A model generated the notes under the pieces. It worked only from the letters and a program-made list of their open reading frames with translations. It had not been told where the DNA came from and did not search any database. This document shows positions 37,456-49,800 of a stretch of DNA of 64,000 nucleotides, piece after piece (the first letter of the stretch is position 1; every line of letters starts with the position of its first letter). Location of the stretch: positions 21,336,495-21,400,494 of the forward strand of contig OZ037765.1 of assembly GCA_964035545.1 (NCBI GenBank), read 5' to 3'. This DNA is from Bugula neritina (taxonomy: Eukaryota > Bryozoa > Gymnolaemata > Cheilostomatida > Bugulidae). Position numbers and translations under genes: made by a program.

Positions 37456-40400
37456 ATGCAGTGAAATTATGTAAAGTATGTTACCTGTGGTGTTATTTCT
37501 GCTTTTGTCTCAAACTGTTAGTTTGATTTATTTTCGTTTGTGTTTATGTTTGAAGTTAATTTAGAATGGAGCTGTGTTCTTTCAGAACATAAACTTTATT
37601 TTTCTTGAAGTTTGTGTCTATTCAAGTAACTTATTTGTAGTTATGAGAAAGTTAAACAGTTTGCAGTGTATACTACCGTAACCCTGAATGTGGTGTTTTT
37701 TACAAGCGGAATCAGAAGTGGTAAACAAACGGCTTCAAACTTACTATAAAAACAAACATTGGTCACTAGTAGCATTTAACTTTTATGTAATGTTGGTATT
37801 CATTTTATGAGCAATGGGCTGTTTTAGGCTCTTTATCTAAAAAGTCTTTATATCTCCATTGATCCTGCTGTCTTGGTGGAGTAATGACTTTAGACGATCA
37901 TGTTTTACACAGCGAGCTGTTATGTATTACCATCTTTTTCTCCCAACACTTCGTAATTGATTCATGAAAATATAACTTTATTATATATTCCAAGGGAAGC
38001 ATTAGCTACATTTACACAATTTTCAGGCTACCAAAACTGATCACTGAAGTTTGAACATAGCTGGGTACAATTTCTAGTTGAAAACTGTCCTTTTTCAATT
38101 ACACCTGAATTATCTGTGCAGCATCATATCTCAAATGACAAAGGAAAATTTGAGCATCTATATGCATTGAGAATTTACATGTTATTTTACAATTCAATCT
38201 TTGTATTCAAAAATGGCACTTTGTAGTGTAGGCTATATATAAAATGCAGTTAGTTTTTCATTGATTACTTCACTGTACTACCAGGATGTGTATTGATGGG
38301 CATTTGGCCTTAGCCTATTCTAGGTAACCCGTTGGTAACATGAATCTTATGTTTATAGCCTCTCTAATTACTACTTAGTGAATATCTGTAAGCTTGAATT
38401 TGATACTATATAATATGCATTAGCAAGATGAGTAGGCAATACTTATTACTAGAATAGATGTTGTGATGAGTCAATAAGATTTATACTTAGTGAAAGTGCT
38501 GATGTCATTGTGAGACTGTAAATTCCTTTAGAGATATAGTAAACTTCTGTTCAAGACCCATAAAGTGTATTACGTGTGACTTTGGAAATCAATTTGGTTA
38601 TATCAGTTGATTTTAAGATGTGACGTAGGTCTTAATACTTAGTGCTAGGCATGACTCATTCAAAACAAGGAAGTGGTTTTGTAATCCCACCTCATGTTAT
38701 TTTGGTGATTCTAGAAATGTTGTAAGTAATTGTTGTATTTTGTAGATTAAAATGGTTGAGAGACATCATGGAGCGTTTAATTTAGCTGAGCTAAAACTTA
38801 GATAATAAAACTGAATTTATCATACTATGACACTTTTATCAGTCAATTGACTTGGAATTAAATGAATATTTTGACCTTAACTTAACTTATTTAAATTATT
38901 ATCACATGCATAAATGTTATCTCTATTAAATTTTGATTATACATTTTTTCAACAGTATTGCTACAATCATGCTTATAAGATGTGATCATATGTTTTTTCT
39001 TGTGTTGCAAAGCCAAATTCTGCTGTAGTGATGCCAATGACGTACTTAAGCTCCACTCAATTTGAGCGCTCATGTATTGAAAAAATATATACTACAGTTG
39101 AGTTTGGTTTTTGCAGCGACTTTTTTTGTGCAAGTTTCAAAAATTGTTTTTATTTTTAGACACTAATTTGTTAAAATAGTCAATATTTTAAATTATAGAA
39201 ATGTGCAATTTTTGCCTCTACTAATAATTGAATTACCATCAATAAAACCCAAAGAAATTAAGAAATCAATTAACACTTCTCAATGGTTTGTGTAGACCTC
39301 TTAATTTAATTTCCAGTTACTTTGTTTTACACTCTCAATTCAGCATTCTGTATAAGGGGATGTATTTTTATTAGCAATAGAAAGCTGCATTGTGCTTTAC
39401 TACTTAATAACATTGAAAAGCTTATTCTTCAGGTAAGTATTGAAGCTTAAAGCTTTGCAGATGGTCAATAAATTTGGGCTCACTATACCCGTTGTAGCAA
39501 GTCATATAGCCATAGCAATTGGATTTTCAGGGTCAAGTTATTTGCCATTTAACTCCATTGATTGTATTTATGGCATCTAATGCAATGCCAAGCCCAATGC
39601 AACTCACTTTCAACTTTGTGTAAACTGCAAGTAGTAATGAGTCGAAATTGAGGAAATTGCTCATGAACTTTTAAAGGTGAATATCTCCCTACAGATTTGT
39701 AGAAAGTGTGTTGACCTTGTGGCATTTAGATGCTGGTTTAAGTTATAACTATGCTTATAGATGTACCATTACAGCGGTAACATCCAAAGCAGCTGTAGCC
39801 AGACTACAACAACAAATTATATTTGAGCATCAATGTTTCATACTCATAAAAAGTATATAATATTATAAAACAATTGCAGTTTCTACCATAAAAATATACA
39901 ATAGTTTTAGGATCACTAGCAAGGCTTACATTAAAATTCCACATAAACACATTGTACATATATTTTACATAGGCACGCACTGTTGCAGGAGCTTTTTGAT
40001 TGTTTGAGAAAAGCTTTTGTGAAAGCTTTTGCAATAGCTTTTTACTGGTAGTTTTTGTTTAATGAGTCGGTACAGCTCAATTTTCCTCTTGTTAAAGATG
40101 CAGGCAACTTAAACTTTATTGTCCAAATAATTGTAAGTATTATACTATCTTTTGTTTTTAACTTCATAAATTAAAAGTTCTGTCAGAAATATCTGTTTTG
40201 ATTAATGTTGATTTAACAAGATGCTTTTACGGTTATATGTTACAGTTTTGTAAGAAAAATAAACTGTTGGCATTAGGCAGAAGATTGAGTTGTGGCCTGC
40301 TTTTGTGTCCTCCATCCATTCATCCTGCATCTGTGTAACCAGCATACAACATCCGTGTTGACACAGTAACAATTACTTTGAGAGAGGCATCCGTGCCATT

Positions 40401-42155
40401 CAGCATCCATGCTTACATCACTTTCACCTATTGAGAAGGGTTTTAATACCTCTTGATCATTCTATTTGTGCAAAAAGTGCTAATATTATGTGTCTACTCT
40501 GACTATTGCTCTGGTTCGTGACACTTTATTTCCAGATTACTTGACGCTATAAAAAACGACATTAAACCAATGCCAGAAACTGCAATCCTGTGCCTATACT
40601 TAAAAGTCTGAGGTGCACCAGTAATTCAACTCTAGTATTTGGTGTCCAAATTTTTTAACACCCTCAACCAAGCCGCATTACAGACACAAGCATCTCAAGC
40701 ATTTTTTTAATGTGGAAGTTGGAAGTCACTCATGCTAAACCTAAAATTGAGCAATCACCAATGGCATCTACACATATGACAACGTAGAAAAAATATGCTT
40801 TATAAAGTTATCTCGTTTTTATGGATACTGTGTACTATTGCATTAGTATGATTACATAATAATAATAATAATACAGTATAATAATATTATTATACAGAGA
40901 GTTAGAATATACACAGAAGTTGTCTGTCTTCTGTTCGAAACTAAACCATCACACTGTTTTGCTATTTGTTGATTTTTAGTATAGTTGTTTAATTTTTAAA
41001 TTTAATAATAGCTTTATAAATTTAATAATTTTGTTTATTGCATTAAAAGGCCATAAATTTCAAATAGGTAATTCTCCGAATATGGGAGAAACAGCTTATT
41101 CCTATGCATATTGCTCGTTGTTTCCTGTAACTCAACATAACGGATAACTCTACGACAATTAGCACTAAAATTATTAATAATTTAATTTTATTCTAATACT
41201 AATGGTAATACTACAACTTTATATAAATATCGATAATGCTAGTATTGATATATTATATTTGCTATTGATGTAAATACTTAGAATTACCATCTTTTACTAG
41301 TACTAATACTAATTAGTAATTGTAGTCATCTGGGCTTATTTATTAACGCAGGCATTGATTATATTTATTATGAATATGACTTAGTCTTATTCAGTTATTG
41401 ACTAAAAGTCAAAGTAAAATGCAGTTGGAGCTGGACTTAGTGTTACTGTTAGTGTTGGACGTTAGTGTTAGTGTTACACTTACAGGTTGCCGTTAGTGTT
41501 AGAATAAGACTTGCTCTAACTCTTAGTCTTATTCTCAGTCTTGTAGTTGTTGATAGTCTTACTCTTAGTAGTTAGTACTTTAACTTACTCAATAACTTTG
41601 TACTTGTAGTTAAACTTACAGTTACACTTCCAGTGACGGGGTGAGTCTCACTGCCAGTGTAGCAACAAACAAGTAGCAGTGCCACTGTCAGTGTCTGTGT
41701 GAGTGTACTTCCACGATGTCTTTGTTTATGGTCAGCTCACTGGCACTCAGTTTTACACTGACACTGGTGACTCTACACCAGTGAAATTCAAACTCAAAGT
41801 AATGAAATATCAATGTGATATTATAGTTATGCTAAATCATGCAGAATGATTATGTTTATGTTCATTTATCAGGCTACATAGCCAGTTTAACATTAACTAT
41901 CACTATCAGGTTACATAGCCAGCAAAACACAGCTAATGCCATGCTAATAGTTATATATAAACATCAAGAGTGAAGAACTCATATTATTAATATCATTACA
42001 TTTACTCTGAAGTGATACCTTAATAGTAGTATTGAACTAAAACACTGTTGAATACACAATGATATTTATTTCATTACATTTTCACCATACTATCTGTTCG
42101 CATAAAGATGTAGACTGTAACTTTAATTTAAATGGGATAATCTTTTGTTTATATT
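37456..42155. other. Gene-poor AT-rich region
   Basis: It begins with the presumed 3' UTR of MSRB1, where a SECIS is expected. The only hairpin I noted is CAATGG/CCATTG at 37812-37817/37856-37861 after ATGA, a poor SECIS match. A CATCC-rich patch lies near 40310-40420. 41180-41640 is a degenerate GTTAGT/ACTCTTAGTCTTA repeat. No exon with coding features was found in the remainder. Confidence 0.5.
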
Positions 42156-42163
42156 AATATTTC

Positions 42164-42603
42164 GGTGTCATCCCACTTAGACGTTTCCCGCATGAACGCT
42201 TCCCACTTAGACGATATTTATAGATTTTAGTGTAATATATGTATTTTATGCTATTATTTAGCACATAATAGAAAGCAAAGAAGCCACCAGCAAGCCACTT
42301 AAAGTAAGAATGCTTCTATAAGACACCATCTTGCATAAGCCTTTAACTCAAAGGTAAAAAATAGACAAAATATAATAAGAAAAAGTTGTAATATAGCAGT
42401 ATGTGATATACCATGAAATGCATTTGTGCATTTTATTCTGTTATTCTGAATAAAATAAACTGTAGCTAAATTAGTATTGAGTTAAAGTAAATAGCTGGCT
42501 TGGTAGCTTATTTCATGTTTAGCAGTAAATGCAGCAGTTATATTTGTATATTACTATATATATTGTACCAAAATAAAAAAAATCGTCCAAGTGGGATGAA
42601 ACC
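42164..42603. mobile_element. 440-bp MITE with 20-bp terminal inverted repeats and 8-bp target duplication
   Basis: The left end is GGTGTCATCCCACTTAGACG. The right end, reverse-complemented, is GGTTTCATCCCACTTGGACG (18 of 20 match). Both ends are flanked by the identical octamer AATATTTC (42156-42163 and 42604-42611). TCCCACTTAGACG is repeated 30 bp further in on the left (42171 and 42201), like a subterminal transposase site. The interior is non-coding. An 8-bp duplication fits hAT or P superfamilies; the GGT tip is not a typical hAT CAG tip, so the family is left open. Confidence 0.88.
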
Positions 42604-42611
42604 AATATTTC

Positions 42612-43864
42612 ATACCCCTGTGACTTAATTTTTCTACTTGATGCTATTTAATTTATTTTTGGTTTCACAGTTGATATTCATATTCTAAGATTCATATTAT
42701 AATTGTTCTGACAAATATAAAAAAACCAACCCTGCACCTTCTTTAATTCAACAGTGTTTAGCATAGTAGTGGAGTAGTACAGTTAGTCACTACAATTATC
42801 ACTCTGACTATAATATTATTATTATTAATTATATAAATATATCAATACGATAGTGACAATAGACAATACAAATACAAATAGATTAGTGAATATGCACCTG
42901 AGTGTATCTTATTCTAAATGTGTTAGCTCCTATAATAATGACCAAGTGTAACCTATGGCTATTGTTTAAGATAAAAATGATTGCCTCAAATAAAACTGAT
43001 ATTGCAAAGTGGCCATCTTTCTGGCTTGTGGGTGTCCAAAAGTTGAATCAAAGTGGTGATAATCATGATGACTATCAGTCAGAATGACACAATAACTGGA
43101 TTAAATCATTATAATGAGCTATATGGGAACTTCTAACAGTTATATCTTGAACCTTCAGTATGCATACATTTATGGCTGGCAACCTCACAGTTGGTAAAGG
43201 CCAAAGTACAGTGTTACAAAGTAATTAGAGCTTCTAGATTGAATAAAATTTTCAAGTTATGAGAGTTTAAAATTTGTTTACAATATACAATATACAATCT
43301 TGCATTTCATCAACAACGCTCAACTATATAAAACTTACTTTAACCTATTTTGCCTATTCATTTGACTATGTTTGCATATTATTGCTTAATTTTAGCATAA
43401 TCTTACAGAGCTCAGTAAGTTTTTAAAATGTGCTATTTAATAAGTGATCATTGCATTATGAATAGTGTAAAAGTAAATAATTAAATTATCACATTATAGT
43501 AATAATACCAGAAATGTAGTCTAGCTCTTATATTCACAAATAGTTTTAAAGGGTTAAAAGTATATTTTATTTATATAATCTGTTTGGACTTTTAACCTGC
43601 AGCATTTATAGTATTAAATTTACTATTTAGAGTTAGTATTTGATAACTAGGAGGAACAGCTCCTTAATTGAAATTGGGATTTGCATATTTAAAGCTTTTT
43701 CTAATTTTGTATTTGGAATATGGATGTATTTTTTCACTTTTTTAGTTGTGAAATGTGAATAAGTGTCCATTTAATTTTGTAGTGTTTGTTAAAAGTATGT
43801 ATATACTACGATATCATTTTATTTGCAGTTGTTCAGTTAATGTTGTTTTCTAATTGGATAAAAA
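42612..43864. other. AT-rich spacer and probable leader of the ANKRD gene
   Basis: No coding exon seen. An acceptor-like ATTTGCAG ends at 43828, 36 nt before the ANKRD start codon. Confidence 0.45.
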
Positions 43865-46800
43865 ATGGATGATCAAAACACTGACTCTGACTCTCATTCT
43901 GTCACTTCTACTCTATCAGCATCAAGTGCAAGCAGCAAGCAAGTACGGGTTTAATTTTAGTGCTGTATTATTTTTTGAGCTGTATATTCAGCATTTCGTA
44001 ATTAGAACATTTAAGAAATTGTGAAATAGGACTTATAATTGTTTATTTTCTGCTGGCCATGTACTTTGTTTCAAAATTATGCTGTTAATATTTGCTTACA
44101 TGTATATTGTGCTAAGGTTCAATTGCTACCTCAACAATACAGAAAATGTAGGCAGTTTATAATAAGATTATATAATTATGTTTTTACTTAGGATAATTAT
44201 ATATGACAATGACCGTTGACTGCGATAGGTTCTAATTAAAAACTTATACAAATTATATGCTCGTGTAAATTAACAGAATTTTATTGTTGCTTAAAGTATT
44301 GGGTCTATATTGAGCTTGCTCTCTACTCTTTCTTTGTCTTTATTATTTGAAAGAAGTATGGAACCATGCATGCTAAGGATGCTTCTACCAGCTCCTCCAA
44401 ACCATTACCAACCAGCACTAAGCGGAAACCGGAAGATGAAGGCAAAGTAAATTCTACTCCGAAAAGAAAGAAGGGAGAAAGTGCTGATTCTGCTGGAACT
44501 GGTACTGTGACGCCAAATTCCAGCAGTGCCAGGAAAGTACGTATTTATAGTATATTATAGTATAGTATATTATGTAGATATGTAGCATAATTATTTTTTG
44601 TTAAAGCAAGTCTGAATAGTCATATGTATGCACTCACTCCACACTGGTGTGCGCACGAACACACATGCACACTCACGCACACACCATTACTTTCAATAAT
44701 TTTGTCTAGATGCCATGAAATGTCTATTGCTATCATGTTTTGTGAAAAAAATGAAACTTTATAACTCACTTTTTCACGCTTATAATAATTTGTTGAAATT
44801 ACAAAATCTACATCAAAACTAAGTTTTACCATCTTTTTTGAGCATTATTTCAAAATCCACACAAGTGTTCACAATGAAACCCGTTATATATATTTTATCA
44901 TGCTGCTAATTATTAATAGTTATTAGCTTTCTCACTACCTTGTGCTTGAACTTAATATCACACTAGAATCTAGAACATTTAGTCAGTTTTTCGTCATAAA
45001 ATTGCTGTTGAAATTCTTTTAAAATGTTTTCTGCAATTGTTGTTAAGGCAGCACCACTATCAGAGAGACAGCAAATGGCAATTGCTTTGGCGATGTCAGC
45101 ACAAGAGTCAGGGGGGTCATCTCCAGTTCACAACCCTTCCCCAAGTGCTAATGCACCAGATACTACGCCTCGCTCAGCCATGTTGAGGAAAGTGAACAGG
45201 AGAAATGAAAAGGGGGAATCCCCTCTCCATTTAGCCACCATCAGGGGAGATGTGGATGGAATGAAGAAGCTGCTGAAGGCTGGTGCAGGAGTCAATGTTC
45301 CTGATTATGCTGGTCAGTATAGGATTATTCAAATAACTGGAAGTGCGGGAAATTTTGTAGTACCTTGGAAGTCGCGATCTCTAATGTAGTTATGTATGAT
45401 AGTTGCCAGCCGTAGAGTGATGCTTTTGAAAATGTCATCTTTATAATATCCTATAATTATTAAAATATTTATGAATGATCCATATAGAGACAAATTATTT
45501 TATTTGTTTGCCTTTTTTTAATCTTTTATGGTTTGCATAATAATTTCTGCGCATTGAGTGTGCTGGGCAATTTTTACTAATCTGAGGCCTTCATTGCCAT
45601 ATATGCAGTGTGTGGCTGTAGAAAGACTGCTCTGTTAACTATGTGTGTGGGATTTTCTTTGTGTCAGGCTGGACAGCTCTACATGAGGCGTGTAACCATG
45701 GTTTTGTCAATGCCGCCAAGCTACTATTGAGAAAAGGAGCTAATGTGAACGCACAAGGGCTCGATAATGACACTCCATTGCATGATGCTGCCATTAATGG
45801 GCACCCTGAGGTAAGTTTCTACTATGTCAAGGTCATCAGTGGCCATTACCATTCGTTCATAAGTAAATATCTCTCAGCATGTGCCGTGTTCTATGTACTG
45901 CTTACTGCTTGTAGCTGGTGAGCCTGTTACTCAAATATGGAGCCAATGCCAACCAAGCCAACAGCAAAGGTCAAAGTCCGTTGGATGTTGCATTAAATGA
46001 TGACATCACTAAGCTGCTAAAAGGAGAGACTGTCTTCAGAATAGACAGCGATGAAAGTGACCAGTCAGCGTCTTCTCCCGAGGGCATGCTGTCAAAAGAA
46101 GAGGAGGCTAGCACGCCTACGCCGCTGCCTAACTTTGCCCAGTCAGCTTGCAAACCCAGAGAGACGGAATCCTCTCTCGACAACCCACAGCTGCCATCAG
46201 AAGATGCAAAGTCAGCAGAAGTGTCAAGTAGAAAGAGCGCTAGCAGTGCTGCTTTACAAGATACCACAGCTCTTCAATCTAGACCTTCTTCTACTGGCTT
46301 CAGTCAAGGTATGGTAAATTTCCTCTATTGGTGTGTAGCTCAGTTATGTTGTGGCTATGTTTGATAGTAGTTTATTTACACTTTGTACTGAAATAATTAA
46401 AATAGAGTTCATAAATTACATATTTGCTAGATGTTAAGCATAAATCTTTGATTCAATCAATGACTGCAATAGGCATAGTGTTACTTTGCTATCAGTTGTT
46501 GCCACAGTTACGTTAGATTTTGTTATTTTTATCCATATGTGTATACTATTGGGAGTTATTTATCTTCAAAAAATGAGAAAACAACTCCATCATAGATGTT
46601 AGAAGGTTAATGGCCGAACTATCTTAGTCATAACCTAAGTACTACGGTAGAGTTGTATACTCATGCCACTCAGAGCTGTTGATGTTGTATACCACTCTAT
46701 TTCAATATGCTATTGATTTGCAAAACTAATTTATCAACTTGGATTAAAAAAACAATTATAATGACAATATTGGTCAGTTTGAATTGGAAATAAATTTGAT

Positions 46801-49800
46801 TTGAATTCAGTCAATAAATTTTAATTTCACATTTGCTTATACTTGACTAGTGTAATACTCATCACCAGTATCGGTAGGCATAGAATTGGAAAGAGTAGTT
46901 GCCATAGTGATAGTAATGATATACTTTAGTTATTGTATAATTAATTTGCGTTTGTTGCCAGGTGGGTTTGTCTATGAATAGCTAGTGAACTATAAGAATA
47001 GCTGTTTGTAATAACATCCTGTGTAGCCAGAGTTTGTATTCAAACGTTGTTACTGTACTGAGGAAATTGGGAGAAGCCTGTGTTTTTATAAGTTATAAAT
47101 TTAGCAAAAGGAGTTATGTTCTCGTGAGAATTTCAACCAGCTTCAAACAGAAATTTAGTCAAAAAATTAAAGAGCTAGGGCTATTGAAACTTCTCCGCTA
47201 CTGCACCTAAATGATTGACAGTTGTTAAAAATAACTTAGAATTTAGGTTTTTCTCAAGCATACAGCTCTCGTACTGTGTAAGGTAGTAGCTCACATATTT
47301 TGTATATTTGTTACTGCCTGTCAGTTCTCAAGTCATCAAGTCTTGTTGTAGTTATGTTCTAAATTGTGGAAATAGCTGCTATTGCTTATAAATAGAAAAT
47401 TTACTTTCAAAGCTCTTGACTTTTTATTGTGAAAACGTTAACAAATGTGAAATGAGTTGTAGAGGTTGAACTTGCCAGAAACCTACATTTTTATAAAAAT
47501 GGGAAGAAAGTATTTTACTTGTAGAATATATACTGTGCAAGGATCCGTTTAGGACCAGTAGTTCTTCAATTTTCTTATTAATTTTGGTTTGGGGGGGGTT
47601 AAATTCTCGAGAGAACATAACTTCTTTTGCTACATTTCTAACCTCATCTTCTCCATTACTGCACCTACTTTACAAGGATTGGAGCGTCTATGTCATTATA
47701 ATCCCATTAGCCGTTATTTTAGACAAGGTCAGCCATTTGTATGATAACAAATCTTCTGTTGATTCACATTATTAGTTCTAATTATAATTCTGTAACCTGT
47801 TTACTACGTACTAAGTTGTCACCTGCACTCACAAGTAGCTTATTTTCCTTAAAGTCTTCACATTTTTCATATTGGTTTCAATATTTATGCCAGATAAGGT
47901 TATTTATTATACTTTATAGTTTATAGTCTCTAGCCACAATATAATCTCAGTATTCAGTCATAGCAACCTTTTCCACTTGCATCATATGCACATGTTTCAT
48001 AATATTATACATATACCAGCATGTGTAGCTGATAATTATCTATTTCATAAACCTCTCTCTCGCTTAGCCATGCGTTATGCCATTCCCTACAGCTAGCATG
48101 TGAATGAGTGTAAGGCAATATGTGGTTACAAAAGTATTATTGCGAAAAACCATATTTGTTTCTTTGTATACATATTTGCTAGTATGACTAATGAACTAGT
48201 TGTGATTTTGTCAGTTAAGCAAAATTTATTTCAAAATACGATATGATCTCTTTTCCAAACTTCTCAAGTAATTAAATAAGTTTAGTCTCTACTCTCTACC
48301 CACAAAAAGAGCTAAATTTTCGTTTGCAAAATATTTGAAAATACAGAAAATATTTTAGATTACTTATAAAGAAGTTATACTAAAATCATATTATTAATAA
48401 TTCTATTGATTTTATTCCACAAGTTTCATGCTATATCTGCAAGAGTAAACACTGGATGCTGGTTGTTGTAGACAAGCAGACTGGTTCTCGTATATTAAAA
48501 TTATTCAACTTACAAAATATAGTCCTGTAGTTTTTCTCTTTGCTCTTTTACAAGTTTTATATTTACAAAAGCTCAGCAGATTTAGTAAACTATAACCAGT
48601 ATTAGTGGTCTGTTTAGTGGAATGAGTTACAATTGGCTGAAAATTCTAGTCATATTTGTATTTGGATGTCATGAGCTTCTCTATTGGCAGCCTAGTCATG
48701 TATTTCTCCTACACAATATAATATATACTAATGGTAACATAGTTCACTCCATTCTATAGTCAAAAACTCCAATGTAACTCAAATACCAACACTATCAGTT
48801 GCATCATGTTGATATGCGATCAGCAGTTATTTGCTGTGGAAGTTGTTGTTTTTGTGAAAATTATATACATGGAAGATGGAGTTGCTGTCATAAAACAGAT
48901 AACCTCGTAACACTGCGGTTTGTGTTGCTGCAGCCTCCCGTTACTTGCAGATGCTATCTCTACAGTATACAGTATATGTTTTCATTATTAACTTATTGTG
49001 CAATTTTAGTAGATTTATCAACTTTCACTCGCAGCTAGTGAGTTCTTAGCTATCAGTACAGGCCTGCCTGCAAACTGATATTATTATTATAATATTGCGT
49101 ACTAAGCTTCTAACTATATATGAATAGCTTGCATTCGTAATAGTAGTGTGCTGTATAGTAATTAGCAGGTGAGAATAGTAAGAGCTGGTATTGCTGAGCT
49201 GCACAACTGCACTGTACACTGTACTACTGCACAACTGTACTACTACTGCACAACTGTGCTGTACACTGTACTACTACTCAGCTGTACTGTACACTGTACT
49301 TCTACATAACTGTACTATACACTGTACTACTACAAAACTGTACTGTACACTGTACTTCTACATAACTGTACTATACACTGTACTACTACAAAACTGTACT
49401 GTAATACTATTACTGCTGCTGCTGCTACTGTACACTGTGCTACTACTACACAGCTGTACTGTACACTGCGCTACTACTACACAGCTGTACTGTACGCTGT
49501 GCTACTACACAATTGTACTACTAGTACTACTACACAGCTGCACTACTAGTACTACTACACAGCTGCATGTTACTCATGTATCATAGTGCACTGGTGACCA
49601 GAGAAAAGTTGTTATTATGTATAATCATTATGAATATTGGTGGCTGTACACCCTACTGTTATATACATTAACTGCAAGGTGCTGGCACAACTGGCTCAAT
49701 ATGCAATAGTATTATTGTGTCTAGAAATATTTTATTGCTGGGCCAGTTTCAGTGTAACTATTTTATGTTTAGTTTGATGTAGTTATTTGCATAACCTAAC

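Noticed and set aside
37806-37863. SECIS candidate hairpin after MSRB1
   Set aside because: The helix is only six base pairs, is offset from the expected quartet and lacks a convincing unpaired AA, so it is not annotated as SECIS.
41400-41640. GTTAGT-rich tract resembling telomeric repeats
   Set aside because: The TTAGGG unit itself is not repeated; the tract fits the degenerate dispersed repeat better.
49191-49586. 131-residue plus-strand open frame of Cys/Thr/Leu/Tyr repeats
   Set aside because: It is the minisatellite read in one frame; there is no sign of selection, splicing or a start context.
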